Source: Andrena cerasifolii (lineage: Eukaryota; Arthropoda; Insecta; Hymenoptera; Andrenidae). Taken from it: a stretch of 64,000 bases of DNA. A program made the position numbers and the translations under genes. The notes beneath the pieces were generated by a model. The model did not search any database. It was not told the origin of the DNA and saw nothing but the letters and a program-made list of their open reading frames with translations. Numbering within the stretch: position 1 is the first letter of the stretch; every line of letters begins with the position of its first letter. Where the stretch lies: the NCBI RefSeq assembly GCF_050908995.1, contig NC_135119.1, forward strand, positions 23,961,001 through 24,025,000, read 5' to 3'. Below, piece by piece: positions 1 through 13,154 of the stretch.

Positions 1-585
1 AAATTGATCTTGACCTCGAAATTCGAGATCCAATTTTTTTTATTTTACTGTGTTCCACGTAGGTACTCACTGGGTGCCTAGTCGTTGAATCTTGTTCCTT
101 TTGTCTTGAACGTATTGTGGAAGTTCGATGGTGTATTATAGAGCAAGGTGGAAAATTTATTTGAATGAAGAAGGGAAGGGAAAGGAAGTTCTTTGTTTTC
201 AGCGCGCAAGTTGCAAAGGGGATGCTTACGACGTGAGGGTATACTTTACATGGTAGCCTGTTTGCTAGAGGAACACAGGAATCAACGGAGCATCTAACTT
301 TTCTGTACACAGCGAGGTAAAATATCGGATGACGCCTTTGCAATGTTAAATATTTAACAGTGGGTGGTTGGGGGCGAAAGGAGGCACCCTGGGGGTTGCT
401 GTTTCTCTACAAAACACTTATACACTGCTTTCTTCAATCTTTGATATTATGAAAGAGGAAATAATGAATGGAGTCTTAGAGGTACCAGTAGAAATTCAAA
501 AATGGGCAATTCAACACACAGTGCTGCTCTTGTAAACCAGAAATTACATTAGAATACCATAATATCCTTCTAACTCGCCTCTATA
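1..585. other. Intergenic, nothing recognised
   Basis: AT-rich single-copy sequence with no convincing coding frame, RNA gene or repeat. Confidence 0.5.
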
Positions 586-1088
586 CAGGGTGTACCTTAA
601 CATATGGGACCCACTTCAAGGGTGGACACAAAAACAATGAAAAATGTTCATATAAGCATGTGCCCTACTTGCACTTTTTTCCAGGGTTGTAACTATTTTT
701 GTACTCCAGTACCTACTGTGCAATTTCTACCTTTATAAGAAGTGTTGAAAATGGCCACTTTCGCCCAGAATGCAAGCCTCCAGCTGTCGTGTTGCAGATT
801 TCCTCAAAAAGATGAATAAATGTACTCCCAAATGTATTAAAAGATTTACACAAAATTAACCTGTTAGTTTCCCATTACGAAAGACAAGTGCAATTACAAA
901 GAGTTATACAAATATTTAGTAGAATCAATTACATTTTCTCTGTCTGTCATTAAGAATTATTGGAGCACAAAAATGGTCATAGTTATGAGCAAGGTTAAAT
1001 AGGGCACACGATTATATGAACTTTTGTCATATTTTTTGTGTCCCCCTTCCAAAAAATTTACACAAATCCATAAATAAAACACCCAATG
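586..1088. mobile_element. Inverted-repeat MITE, Tc1/mariner-like (TA flanks)
   Basis: The left end reads CAGGGTGT after TA (584-585); the right end reads as CATTGGGTGT in reverse complement before TA (1089-1090). Diverged inverted arms are clear further in: GGACACAAAAACAATGAAAA near 635 pairs with a matching block near 1030, and both arms share TTCATATAA followed by GTGCCCT. Total about 500 bp with no transposase. The short open frame 957-1157 on the minus strand is contained in it and is not a gene. Confidence 0.6.
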
Positions 1089-1089
1089 T

Positions 1090-1971
1090 AATTTTCCCAT
1101 AAACAAGACTCCCTCGAACCCAATTTTTTCCAAAAAAAAAGTATTTTCTTCTATCAATCACAGAGTCGAAAAATTATTCCTCGCAAGCAAGTGTCTCCCC
1201 ACAATCCATCACGCGGCGCGAAGTCGCTCGCAGTTGGCCTGGCTTCCACGAAACTCGGAATATGAAGTGCAATAAATAACGAGGAACAGTCCCCAGGAAT
1301 CCTGTTGCACGATCGTTCCAATTTTCGGCCATTTCCCCGTCAGGTACGCGTACCTGTCGCCTCGCTGCCGATCCGCAGCGCCTGCGCGAGCCCAGGCGGC
1401 GGCGGTGGGGCAATAAACGTGCATACTTCGAGGAAGACCCGCGCGACGAGTCGAGCAACCGAAATTCGGTAGTTAGCCCCCCGTCGTTGACCGTTTTTTA
1501 AGCCTTGCCTACTGTCCGTAACGGAGTCGGCGGTTTTTTTTTTCAACAATGCACCTTCGTGCCCCGGGAATCCGACGATTGCGAACCCTTTTTTATGGGG
1601 GTGTGTTAGCCCCGACGTTTTCAGTGGCCAAAGGTGGTCGGAGGGAAAATCGCCTCGCAACGCAGGTTTATGGCACGTCGTCAACTGCTCGGGGAATTAA
1701 GGCTCCCTTTTAATGCCTCTTCCATATTTTCCGCCCCTTTCTTCCTGGTTTTGGGGGCCCGAGGAACTTGGGAGGGCTAGGTGCTTTAGTATTCTTTTAG
1801 TATTCTTGTTTGGATGCGAAAACTTGTTGAGAAAGTCGAGAAGTGTTAGTATTTAGAATCGAATTTGGCAGGAAAATGGAACGCCTTTTTTGCTGAAATT
1901 GACAGCTTCTGATGGTATTTTTGTAATGTGGTTTAAAGGAAATTTTGTATTTTTTTTCACATTTGGATGCT
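1090..1971. other. Intergenic, moderately CpG-rich in 1200-1680
   Basis: Overlapping short open frames on the minus strand here have Arg/Pro-rich composition and no recognisable domain. I see no gene. Confidence 0.45.
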
Positions 1972-2600
1972 TATTATTTTGAGAACTTTTCATTTTGGAA
2001 ACTTGGGATTTTTTAGACTTTTCATTTTGGAAACTTGGGATTTTTTAGACTTTTCATTTTGGAAACTTGGGATTTTTTAAACTTTTCATCTCGGAATCTT
2101 GGAATTTTTTAAACTTTTCATCTTAGAAACTTGGGATTTTTTAAACTTCTCATTTTGGAAACTTGGGATTTTTTAAATTTTTCATTTTAGAAACTTGGGA
2201 TTTTTTAAACTTTTCATTTTGGAATCTTGGGATTTTTTAAACTTCTCATTTTGGAAACTTGGGATTTTTTAAACTTTTCATCTTGGAAACTTGGGATTTT
2301 TTAAACTTTTCATTTTGGAAACTTGGGATTTTTTAAATTTTTTATTTTGAAAACTTTGGATTTTTTAAATTTTTTATTTTGGAATCTTGGGATTTTTGAA
2401 ACTTTTCATTTTGGAAACTTGGGATTTTTGAAACTTTTCATTTTGGAATCTTGGGATTTTCGAAACTTCTGGTTTAGGGAACTTGTGATTTTGAAAACTT
2501 CTGATTTTGAAAACCTCTAATTTGGGGAGCTTCTGATTTTGGAAACTTTTGATTTGTGAAACATCTAATTTAGGAAACTTCTGATTTTAATGATCGCCCA
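1972..2600 (+). repeat. Minisatellite, 32-bp unit
   Basis: About 19 diverged copies of a T-rich unit containing GGGATTTTTTAAACTTTTCA followed by TTTTGGAAACTT. The period of 32 bp is read from GGG starts at 2005 and 2037. Copies decay toward the 3' end (after about 2460 the unit becomes CTTCTGATTTTGGAAA). The 65-codon frame here is a by-product of the repeat. Confidence 0.9.
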
Positions 2601-4482
2601 CCCTGCGTAGTTATCCCGCTGGCTCCCGTTTCACGCGCCCTGTATTTTTGCATTTAGAAGTCCAAATTCCTATAAATCCGGTACCTACACAGTTTTAAAA
2701 AAAGTTTTTAGCACACCCAATTTTGTAGACCCGTGGAGTCGATCGTCGATCATCGAACGTCGTGCTCGAGTTACCTCGACCCGATATTCATAGACGCATT
2801 CCGATTGGCGAACAGGATATCGCCAGAATAGATCCTCCGTGGACGATAACGTAACGAGTGGAGTACGTTAACGGTGGCAATTAACGTGCCACCGTTGACC
2901 CATTTCCTTGCGTCGTTAATGGGTTGGATGATTAACGGGCCCTGGATCCACCTTTTAAAATGTGCAACACCATTAGCATCTGGAGCTGCAACGTTAACGA
3001 ACGCGTCTCGATCATTCCATGATTCCTGATTCAGAGGAATGTGGGCACTGAAAGATCCTTGCCAGTCCAATTACTTTTAGAACAACTTAACGAACACTTC
3101 ATCCCTCCACTCTGAATCTGAAGGTTCAAAGGAAGTACCATGTCTCTTCGCATCTAATATATGAAGCAGAAAGTTTATAGTTTGCGTGTTCGTCTGTCGC
3201 CTAAAAACTTTCCAACGGTAAACTCTGGGGTCACGAAATGTGCCTCAGCTCATTATGCCTGGCTAATCCAGATGAATGTGACGCTGTAAAAAAAAATTAA
3301 ATTCTGAGCGAAACCGAGCAGTGGAGCTAGTAATTAAATTATTTCGATCGAATTATAATTGACTTGGAGGGTGATTCAGAATTGTTCTTCAAAGAATTAT
3401 GGACACAATTTCATTATCTTCTTATAGGTGTTTATCTCAAGAGAGGGGTGTACAAGGGTTTAGTTCAAATTTTGAGTAGCTATTAGTTATTAAGTGCACA
3501 GTACGAGGAATAATATGTGAAAAGCAGAGAGTGCTTCACGAGAAATAGAATGGACAGTTTTGTCGTTTGAAAGATTACAGAAAACTTTAATTGCGTTAAA
3601 ATAAAGTAGGTAGGTACTCATTTGTAATTCATATGGTACATGGTCTCCTGGGGTTTAATTATTCCCTCTTTCAGTTAATTCAATTATCTCCCTTCTTATC
3701 TTGCAAAGATAAGTTAACTTTAATTTCCTCATAAAATTGTGAAACAAATTCACAAATTTGATTCCAAATAACCACCTCATGAATTTTCATCCCCCATCCC
3801 CTGGCTAATTCGTTGAAGAAGGATTATCACACTCAGTCCCCAGATTATGTGGGTACTGTTTTTTTTCTCCAAAACCTCGTCCACCAGGCAGAGATTAAAA
3901 AAAACTTGACTTCGCTTATGGAGTGCTTAACTTCTGGTCTCCGCGACGCAGAAAAACCGCGTCCTTCGTAACCAGCTGAAATCTGAGCCAGCAGAAAAAG
4001 ATTTCGAGGAACTGTTGCCTGGCGACGGGGCAGGCCGCCTTATTTGCCAACAGTTTGAAGAAACGCAGGAAAAAGTTGACTCTGCGTGCCATTGCGAGAG
4101 GATTAACGCGGAAACAGTAATTTCTCGAGGGTGGTTTACGACGCGTTTGAAGGGTTGAGCCCGTGAAACCGTGGATTACCCTTTCAAATTGGCCCTAACC
4201 CCTTCTGCTGCTCCCTCATCTTGTTCCTCATTTTTTTCTAACTCGGAGCGGAGCTCGGGGATTAGCAGGAAACCCGAGGACCGTCCATATTCGGGGAGCC
4301 AATAATTTCTGAATTGTTCATAAATACTATCCGTGGAGCAATGTTTCTGTAACTGTAGACAGACTTCAGTTCGCCTTTCAATAGAATTTCGTCAAGATTT
4401 GAATGCAGTATGAGAATAAGTGGAAGCTTTATATTTGATTCAAATAGGAATTAATAATACATAATGTTTGATAGAGTTAAAA
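2601..4482. other. Intergenic single-copy stretch
   Basis: No gene is recognised. A 99-codon minus-strand frame (2771-3070) has unusually balanced amino-acid composition but no known domain; see findings. The remainder is AT-rich with a GC-richer block at 3930-4280. Confidence 0.45.
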
Positions 4483-4815
4483 ATTAAATTGAAATTGAAT
4501 TGAAATTGAATTGAAAATGAATTGAAATTGAATTGAAATTGAATTGAAAATGAATTGAAAATGAATTGAAAATGAATCGAAATTGAATCGAAATTGAATC
4601 GAAATTGAATCGAAATTGAATCGAAATTGAATCGAAATTGAATCGAGATTGAATCGAGATTGAATTGAAATTGAATCGAAATTGAATCGAAATTGAATCG
4701 AAATTGAATCGAAATTGAATCGAAATTGAATCGAAATTGAATCGAGATTGAATCGAGATTGAATTGAAATTGAATTGAAATTGAATTGAAATTGAATTGA
4801 AGTTAAATTGGAATT
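4483..4815 (+). repeat. Minisatellite, 11-bp unit (GAATTGAAATT / GAATCGAAATT)
   Basis: About 30 uninterrupted copies of an 11-bp unit with two main variants (T or C in the middle) and a few GAGATT variants. Variants are clustered, which suggests block duplication. The short AAATT tracts recur every 11 bp. Confidence 0.95.
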
Positions 4816-5566
4816 GAAATTAAATTAGAAAATAGAGACATGCGAAGCTTGAAATTCTTGTGATGTCGTTATTTTTTTGTAATTTTAGTAAAGAAAGTTT
4901 AGCAGAATTTAATTTTTTTGGTTTGTTTTTCGTATTTGAGATGCTAAAAATCCAGAACTTCCCAAGCTTCCTTCGACCACTGTTCACCGTACCGTCGAAT
5001 GACAGTTGGGGTTGTCTCGTTACTAGAGGTAGGTGGGGAAAAAGTTTGAGGGAGGAAAGGATTAAGTCGATTATCGTGTCTTTAACGACGGTTCTGGCTC
5101 GAAGGGTTATAGGGGGAGGCAGGAAGGATGCTTTGGGGATGTTCTCGGCGACAATGGGGCGTACGAAGCCTGGAAATGATAATTTGTTTGTGACGAGCAG
5201 AGGGGTGTAAGCTTGTTCAGCGAATATGACAAAATGCACTGAATCAGGGTAAGTGAATAATTTAAACTCTTAACATTTCTTTTAATTAATTCTTGTTGCG
5301 TGGGGGTGGTTCTGATTCTGAATTTCCTAAAGATTTTAATTCATCTTTCCAACTCAGACAATAGAACTATCCAATTCATAGTGAATTTTAAAAGCTCTAG
5401 AAGCATTAAACGTTAAATAAATTCTACAGCTACTGCAAATAATGTGGAACTGCAGTATAACTGAGAATATTTGAAATAACAGAAATATCATATACATTAT
5501 ACAATATATTTTTTAAATAGAAATACAATTTTGCTTTACACCCAAATTATTATGTTAGCTTCTTGG

Positions 5567-5697
5567 TAATCCTGACCAACTCCACTTTTTCTCAAAAATG
5601 AGATTCTGGTGCTTAGCTAGTGCCCAGTGCATTATCTTTTAGTAAACACCAAAATTAAATCTCATTTTTGAAAGAAAGTGGCCTTGGTCAGTCCTAG
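5567..5697. mobile_element. Short palindromic MITE-like element
   Basis: Left arm TCCTGACCAACTCCACTTTT and the reverse complement of the right arm (GGACTGACCAAGGCCACTTT) match, and both continue into CAAAAATGAGATT and then TGGTG. About 130 bp. TA occurs at the left border and close to the right border. Confidence 0.5.
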
Positions 5698-8224
5698 CGA
5701 AAAGCCAAAGATATTTGAAATACCTATTAGAAATTTGTAATACAAGTACAGTCTCACTTTATAATCCAGATTTATTCCCAAAGTATAAACCTGCAATTAA
5801 GTACCACTTAGTAGAACGATTTCCACAGATTGAGTCGCGTAGCAAAGTTCGTATAATAAATTCACGGACCTAAATCATCGATCGAAAGAGACAGACGGTT
5901 TAATTAGAGGGAGCATAAAGTACACCGCGTGTTTTCGCCGAAGCGCAATGAAGCGTGCACGCTTATCGCGAGTGCAGTTCCTCGGATGGAATAATAATTA
6001 GCGGTTAATGCAGCGTGGACGGTATAGACGCACATAGTGTCGTCATTCTGTCCATTAGACTGCAAATTGCGTCGGCCACATTTTACTATGAAAACGTAAT
6101 TACAAGCCTCCCTCTACGAGACAGATAATGCAACTGCCAGGAGATTCCAGTAATAGCCCCGGCAATTTAGAACCGCTATACCCCCTGTGGCTCTTCAGTT
6201 GCAAATAATGTGTGGGCACATTTTGCAGTTGACACGAAATCCTCTGGTCACTTGGAATTCGAGTATTTCTCAATTTCAGTGACCTACAATTTTAATATCT
6301 GGCGATTTTGGGGATTTATTGTTGCGATGGTTTCTCAAGCTCTCTTAATCTGGATTTTTTATACACCTAGAGCATATCAATAACCTACAATTATTCCACT
6401 ATTTTGCAGTTTCACTGCTTTGATATTCTGAGTATTAGATTTTTTCTCTTTCGCAACTGCAACATTTTATCAGTATCTGCCAATATTAAGAGGTACCTGT
6501 AGAGCAGTAGCTTTTTGCACATATCGCAACCTTCTTTATACATTACTGAAGATACTATATTGTAAATAATAAGCTTATTAACCACTATTTGCAAGTAAGT
6601 CTTTCGAACTTGATAATACTATACCTATAAAAATTTATGGATTCATCGAATTATTAATTAATTTAGTTCAATATATTCCCCAAACTTAATAACAATAATA
6701 AAAAACCTCCTAAGTTAAACCTATAATAAATTGAACTACTCCCTCAGTGTAATAAATTCGTTAATAATATTCTACAATCTCAACATACAATTACCAATAC
6801 CCTCCAATAGCCTTACATAAACTACAGACACCCCCAATATTCCAAAGCTGCGATAATACAACATATTTCCTACCCTTCGGAACGTACTTTTCAATTCAGA
6901 ACGCAGAAAACTCCTCCCCAACTCAATTTCCACAATAGTGGCGATCAAATTGGCCAAAAACTTGGACCTCTTTAAAAAAACAAGATTCTAAGTAGAGTGC
7001 TGCTAATGACTCCGTCCAAGGTCGAATTGGTTGTTGAAACGCAACGTCGAAATAGCGTGATGCGTTGTGCAACGCGAGTTGCCGCAGTGCGGAGTGGCGA
7101 AACCGAAAAAGGAACGGGTTCGCGGAGAAACGGGTACCGCGGACTACGGTCGTGTCGGTAGCAGAGTGTATCCTTGATCGTTGCCGCTCGTTCGTCGTCC
7201 TGGAGGCCGGTTCACTGACACCGCTTCAGCGTCAAGGAGCCCGCCACTGTCAAGGTCCGCCAGTTCTCCTCAATGGCGTCGCTCTGTCACGCAATTTACC
7301 TACGGTAATCGACACGTCTTACCGCGAAGGACGCTTCTGCCGTCCTTACACGGCGACCCGAGTCGCGTCGATTATCCTCGCGCTGGAAATCACAGATTCT
7401 CCATGGGCTAGTTGGTTCTCTGGTCACCGAGCTTGGCGCTCGTGATCTGGTTTTGCGGCTTTGACGGGGACATTTTTAGAGGACCATATTTTTTGGCGTT
7501 TGCGAGGAGGGATAGTTGAAAGTTGGATGGTTCTTGAGTGACAGTGTTTACTGTCTTGGTAGCTTTGAGATTAAATGGGAGATGTTCGACGAGGTATTTA
7601 TTTGTGTGGTTACTGGAGGTGCCTTTCTGTTTTATTTTTGTCTTCAGGATCACGAAGAATATCTGTACTATTATTGCATGGTGGTCTGTACTACCTCTGT
7701 ACCTCTAAAATAAAAATAAGCATTACTGTAGTCACATCCTTCGACAATGACCAACAAAAACCCGTATCCCCAAAGAGCAACTCGTACCCCATCCCACAGC
7801 GCGGCACTAGCATAAAAAATGGGCCCTTGAGAAAAATTTCTCAAGCATCTGGACGCAACATATGTTACCCTCAAACAAGCCATTTACAACCCGGAAATCA
7901 AAGGTCCCGAGGCTACTTTTTTTCTATCCACTCTCGCCACGCAAGGCCCCCACTGGTCCCAAACCCAATCCCTAGATCCTCTTCTCTCCCCAACCACTTA
8001 AACGCCCCTCCCTAATTACCTCTAACCTCCAAGAAAATTCTCGAATACCCTCCATCTCCTATCTCCTTCCCACCCTCGCCCCTCACACGCTGCAACCCCT
8101 TTCACTCTCAAAAATCCACCCCTATAAAAAACACTTCTAAGCCGAAAACCTTCTAACAAAACATACTAACAAAAATACTCTGCAATCACTCTCCAAAGCT
8201 TCAGTACATCGAAGTACACTGAAG
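5698..8224. other. Intergenic; TAAT-rich block at 5840-6160
   Basis: No gene. The 5840-6160 stretch is single-copy and carries several homeodomain-type cores (TTTAATTAG near 5899, ATAATTA at 5994-6000, GGTTAATG at 6003-6010), so it is a possible enhancer. 7040-7450 is CpG-richer; 7740-8220 is C-rich on this strand with no coding signature. Confidence 0.35.
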
Positions 8225-8870
8225 CCCCGCCCCTTAAGCTCCTCCCACTTGGACCGGCGCACTAGAAACCTCCCAATCCCCGTGTCTCCCAACCCCCAAT
8301 CGTCGCCCAGCAAAATTCGCCGAATCTTTCAAAACAGTGATCGGCTCCCCTCGCGCTTTCCTCCCCTTGGACCGTCCCACCCTGCACGCGAGCCGGCGAC
8401 AATGACGGAGCTTTAAATCGCGCCCACACGTACGCGCAACGGCCTGGTACACAATCGGTACCGCAAGCACCAGAGACACGACTTACTTGGTTCACTTTTG
8501 CTGGTTAACGGTAAGTCCGTCAAGAGTCAGTGAGTCAACGAGTCAACGGGGGCGCGCGGTCGCCCCACCCCCCTTTGGCCACCACCCTCCCCTCCTCCGG
8601 TGCGACTCGCTCGATCGCTCGAGAATCGATCTTCCTACGTGCATGCATGGATACAGCCACCTTATACGCGCGCGCTCCCCCCTCCTTTCCCCTCCCCTGG
8701 AGCGGCCACTGGGCCCTGTACCCCCTCCACGCGGACAGTGCCGGAGTTCTTTCCGCTCTTTCCACGGGTTTCTCTACCTGCACACGCAGCACACGCTCGG
8801 TGACGCAATTCTTACGCGACCCGCTCCCCCTCTTCGCCATCCTCACCTTGAATTTCATCGAATTTCTTAT
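8225..8870. other. CpG-rich island without an attached gene
   Basis: Dense CpG and overlapping open frames on both strands (typical of GC-rich noncoding DNA). There is no recognisable protein, and no start plus donor pair like that of ovo. It could be an orphan promoter or enhancer. Confidence 0.4.
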
Positions 8871-9334
8871 TGAACACCGCTCGCTCGTGTGTTGGCTTGA
8901 AAGTGGGACGGAGAGGAGTCCTTGGAATGGATTTTTTGTAGCGTAGGCTGCTTCTAGGGCTGGTGAGTCGGTGGTTTGTCGCGGGGTTTTGAGGATGTGG
9001 AGGCTTAGGGGTTGATGAGGGTGAGGTACTTTTGTGAGGGAATTTGGAAGGAGATGCTAGTATTTGATTTTTGATTTTTGGTTTATGTTCTATGGTATTT
9101 TGTTCCTAAGCTTTTCGCGGGCATCGTTCGTGTTGAGAATCCTGAGAGGCTTGTTGTAGGGGGTGACAGTTTAAAAAGGTGTGTAGTGTTTCTGGTTTTT
9201 TCGTTTTTTTTTTTTTATTTAAGTTTGAATCGAATGTTTGTGTACCGTAGTGGAGTAGTTTGGTTTCCGAATATTTTTAGAGGACCGCAAAATAATAGTT
9301 ACCTTCAAACAACGAATTTTAGAAAACATTATTA

Positions 9335-9640
9335 ATATTTTTGTTTATAACTTTTTTCTAATTGTTTAAACAATTGATAGAACTTTTACCATTTGATAGA
9401 TCTAATTAAAAGAAGTAACTTTTGTCTTGAAATTTCTTTTCTATATCTAACAGATTGCGAGTTAGAAAATGAAATCGAAGAATAGCCGAATCTTCAGGGG
9501 TTAATTTCACCCCGTTAGTGTGACTTTGAGCAGCAAAAAAAAATTGTGTTGTAATCAGGAGGAAATTCCCTACATATCCGCAAAGTTTCAGTACCTATTT
9601 TTTTAATTTTCGGGTTCGGGATCTTCCCTTGTTAGTTATC
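9335..9640 (+). repeat. Interspersed repeat, family A, copy 1
   Basis: It shares TCTAATTAAAAGAAGTAACTT, then a CTTTTCTATATCT-like block and a terminal GGGATCTTCCCTTGTTAGTT, with copies at 25430-25690 (reverse) and 55981-56065 (end only). There is no coding capacity. It is probably a non-autonomous DNA element whose right terminus is about 9640. Confidence 0.6.
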
Positions 9641-11537
9641 TGTGTACCAAAGTGGGGTACAGAAACGTAGGGTCACCAAGGAGCAACTAAACCCCGTTTT
9701 ACCTAACACCTTAATTCAACTCGATTATCTTTCCATCAAAGTATGCTTGATCCTAGGTTCAACAAGTACCTAAGGACTGAAGTGTCGTTCCATCAGATTG
9801 TCACCACAAACGGAAGATAGTCTCTCATAAATCCACGAAGTGATGACTTGAACCTCGATCTTCCATTAATCCTTTGACGTAAGATCGCTAGATGTTCATT
9901 AGATGTTAGATCAGAGTCCATCTTGCCCCGAGATTTAATTCGTGCCCACCAAAGACTCAGCTTCTATATTAAATAGATTCTCATCTCGTTGTGACCTAAA
10001 ACCCTTCCCTTCTTCAAGAAGTGATACTATGTATGCAGCAAGAGGTAACACGTGCAGCTTGGTACAGTAGTGGTTGAAAGAAAGTTTAAACCGTGAATGG
10101 TAACAGAAATAAAATAGATCCATTAAAAAGAGTCATGCCTTAAAATTTATATCCCACAAATTGAGGGTTCCTGAAATTATTCCACTGGTACCATATAATA
10201 CTTAACTCACTACTAACTTATGCAAACATATAAATAAGTTTCAACCCTTAAGTAATAAAGTGGGGTCTCCTATATCCCAATTTGTATTTCTATTTACACA
10301 GTTAAATTTCAACTTTTCCTTCGAAAAAAATATTCAGGTCTTCGGTCAGTTTATTAATATTAAGTATATTATTTTTAAAGAATATAAAACTACTATTCGA
10401 CCTGTTGCATCCTCATTTCAAATAACATCCAAATAAACAAGCATCTCAGGCATTATTATGGAGTCCATGAGACCTCCACCTCACCGTTTAAGAGTTACCT
10501 AAATTTTCTTTTCACCACCATTGCATTTAACTTGGATTAAAATGGACCCCGCGTCCACCAGGCAAGCATTAGTGTCTCGTGCAACGTGGCTTTCTTTCGT
10601 GAAAATCCCCTTTCGCGAGCGTGCACGGTTGTTGGGGCGGTGGTTAATTAAAGCACGGGCAAGGATGGAGAGATAATGGGCAGGAAAGATGAAAAGAAGA
10701 GCGGGCAACATGACTGCAGCAAGAACTCGCCTCGCAGCGCACGGGATAACTGTATATTCTGCCTCCACTATGTTTTGTCCTTTCTCCCTTCCTCCGTGTC
10801 CTTTCGTGGCCCCTTTTCACCTCGCATCCTTGATCTTCAGCAGAGGAGACAGCTAGACTTCGCATGCGCGAACTCCACTGTCGTTGGGAACGAATAAATA
10901 ACGAATAATCACCGAATTAAAAATGGGAAGACATTCTATTGTTGCGAAATAATAATTCTCAGCAGGCACTGTGGATTTTAATATTTCAATCACGTCTTCG
11001 TACCATGACGTAGGTATTTGTTAGCATTCATTAGGGGAGTTATTTATATCGTAGTATTTTTTGTAGATATTGAATTTTGGAAGGTAAGTAAACTTACGGA
11101 TTTTTTTTTAATGATAATAGAATGTAGATATTGAATTTTGAAATGCAAGTAAATTTGTGGATTTTTTTGTGATAATAGAACGTAGAAAATGGTTTGGAGT
11201 AGCAGATAAGAGGGGACAGGTGGAATTTATACAGGAATATTGTTCTCTGCGATCGATTTTCAATTGGTATTGAGAATAAGGAAGATGCTTATCTCGGATT
11301 CTACTGCCTGGGGGATCAATATTCGGATCGGGGAACGATCGAGACGAATAATCGAGGCGTCAGACTCGCGTCCATTACGCAACCTCAAAACACTTTATTT
11401 TCACTGATCGAAATATCTCGTGCTTGCTCCTTTCGCCATCGATTCTCGACGCTCCGATACGCAGGTACATCGTGTTCCAATATACTTTGAAAATTCTTTG
11501 AAAACTCAGGAACAAATATTCCTACTTACGCCACTTA
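9641..11537. other. Intergenic, nothing recognised
   Basis: AT-rich, except for a GC-richer single-copy block at 10500-10900 that includes the palindrome CGCATGCGCG at 10861-10870. No coding frame stands out. Confidence 0.4.
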
Positions 11538-11959
11538 CAAGGAGAGTATTTTAGGTGTCCGCCTCCGATCATTTTGATTTTTGGATATGTTATAGAGGAC
11601 CGAAAAATAAGAAATACGTGTTTTTTTATTTTTCCCCGTTTTCATATTTGAGGGGTGAAAACTGCGTTCAAAGTTAGGGTTGAAAAATCATTTTTGTGGA
11701 ATATCTCGAGAACTATTAGAGATAGGGGAATAGTGTCAATGGACGAATTTTGTGTCTTTGAACGCGAAATATGACTGACTCGCCAGATTTTCAAAAATCC
11801 ACAAAATTGATTTTTCAACCCTAACTTTGAACGCAGTTTTCACCCCCCAAATATGAAAACGGGGAAAAATAAAAAACACGTATTTCTTATTTTTCAGTCC
11901 TCTATAACATATCCAAAAATCAAAATGATCGGAGGCGGACACCTAAAATACTCTCCTTG
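11538..11959. mobile_element. Foldback MITE, Tc1/mariner-like (TA flanks)
   Basis: Inverted arms start CAAGGAGAGTATTTTAGGTG on both sides and stay highly similar for about 150 bp (TGTCCGCCTCCGATCATTTT, then the GAACGCAGTTTTCACC block). TA precedes the left end (11536-11537) and follows within one base of the right end (11961-11962). The 68-codon minus-strand frame lies inside and is not a gene. Confidence 0.8.
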
Positions 11960-12544
11960 CTAGAAACTCGAACATAACAACATTATACCACTTCCAAGAC
12001 GATCAAATTGCAATACTCTCCCACAGTCATTAATCTTGAAGTGTATCTACAAACTTCGTGACATCGCTCTTTGATCAATCCCCGCGCCATGATTGAAACC
12101 CTAAAACAGAAAAACATAAAACATCACAAAAACCCAAGAACTACTACAATACTATTGTATTCCAACTAAAAAGGAACTTTAAAACTCATTGACCTAAATT
12201 ACTATCCACTATTCCTCAAGCCCAAACACCAATACAACAGGGCACATCAAAATTCAAATCGACAGATTTCCTCAATTTTCATATATGTATAACCAGTGTA
12301 AGTCACCATACATTCCCTTTTACAGAAAAAGTGGAACTGCACAGAAACTTCTCCCTCCTTCCCAGCCCTTTCATTTACTGAAATAAATAATAAAAAAATA
12401 AAAAAATAATTTGAAATTAGTAACTCGAACCTCGTACACCATAGTCACTAGCCTGAAGAGACACTCGCTAATTTTAATTTCGTCCGAATTTCCCATTTGC
12501 TTCCCAGCCCTAGGGAATTCTCATAAGAGCTCAGCAAACAGCTA
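11960..12544. other. Intergenic, nothing recognised
   Basis: AT-rich sequence with no supported feature. Confidence 0.5.
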
Positions 12545-12880
12545 CGCGCAAAACTCACCTCGAATCCCCGACTCCAATGAGATCCATCCTCCCGTTCCGT
12601 TGCGTCACAGCGCGGACGAGGAATCTGCGCGCGAATAAACCGAACGTCGCGGGATCGAGAGCAGGGACACGTAACTGGACACGGTGCCTGGCCGACGAGG
12701 AATTAACGGCGAACGACGTAAACGATACGACTCACAGATGAGAGGAGGCGGCCCAGTGCGTTTTCCATTTCACCCGTACGCGCGCGCGCGCGCGCGCAAT
12801 TTCCCTCCGCGGGTTGTTCACTTTTCGCCTCGGTCAAGGAGTGCATATGTGCTCCGAGAATCAGGCGAACGACGCACACG
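12545..12880. other. CpG-rich island without an attached gene
   Basis: GC-rich block containing a (CG)n run at 12778-12798. The open frames are Arg/Pro-rich and unrecognisable. Confidence 0.4.
12778..12798. repeat. (CG)n microsatellite
   Basis: Ten consecutive CG dinucleotides, an alternating purine-pyrimidine run that could adopt Z-DNA. Confidence 0.9.
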
Positions 12881-13040
12881 CAGCCATGCTTTCGACATTG
12901 TTCTGACGACAGACGATGTATGGTAAAGTACTAGGGTCGCGGTCACTATGTGGGTTCTCTCAGTCCTCACGTGCCAACTTGCACTGTTTTAACTAGGCTA
13001 TCTTGTAGGAATAGGTTTTATAATTCCTGTATATACTGGA

Positions 13041-13140
13041 GTCGCGGAAAAAAATCTCATCGGGCGACGAGGACTCGAACCCACGATCTTGCGGATCCTC
13101 TCAGTTTACTGCGCAGCCGCCTCACCAACTACACCAAAAC
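13041..13140 (-). repeat. tRNA-derived SINE (head)
   Basis: On the minus strand a tRNA-like A box (TAGTTGGTGAGGCGG, near 13115-13128) is followed about 40 nt later by a perfect B box GGTTCGAGTCC (13071-13081), the spacing of an internal Pol III promoter. The would-be acceptor arms do not pair, so it is not a functional tRNA. Beyond the B box the sequence continues CTCGTCGCCCGATGAG and then an unrelated body. Confidence 0.65.
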
Positions 13141-13154
13141 TGATTTTTTTTTTT

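Noticed and set aside
4483..4815. CRISPR-like array
   Set aside because: It is a head-to-tail repeat without unique spacers, in a eukaryotic genome. The same applies to the other arrays.
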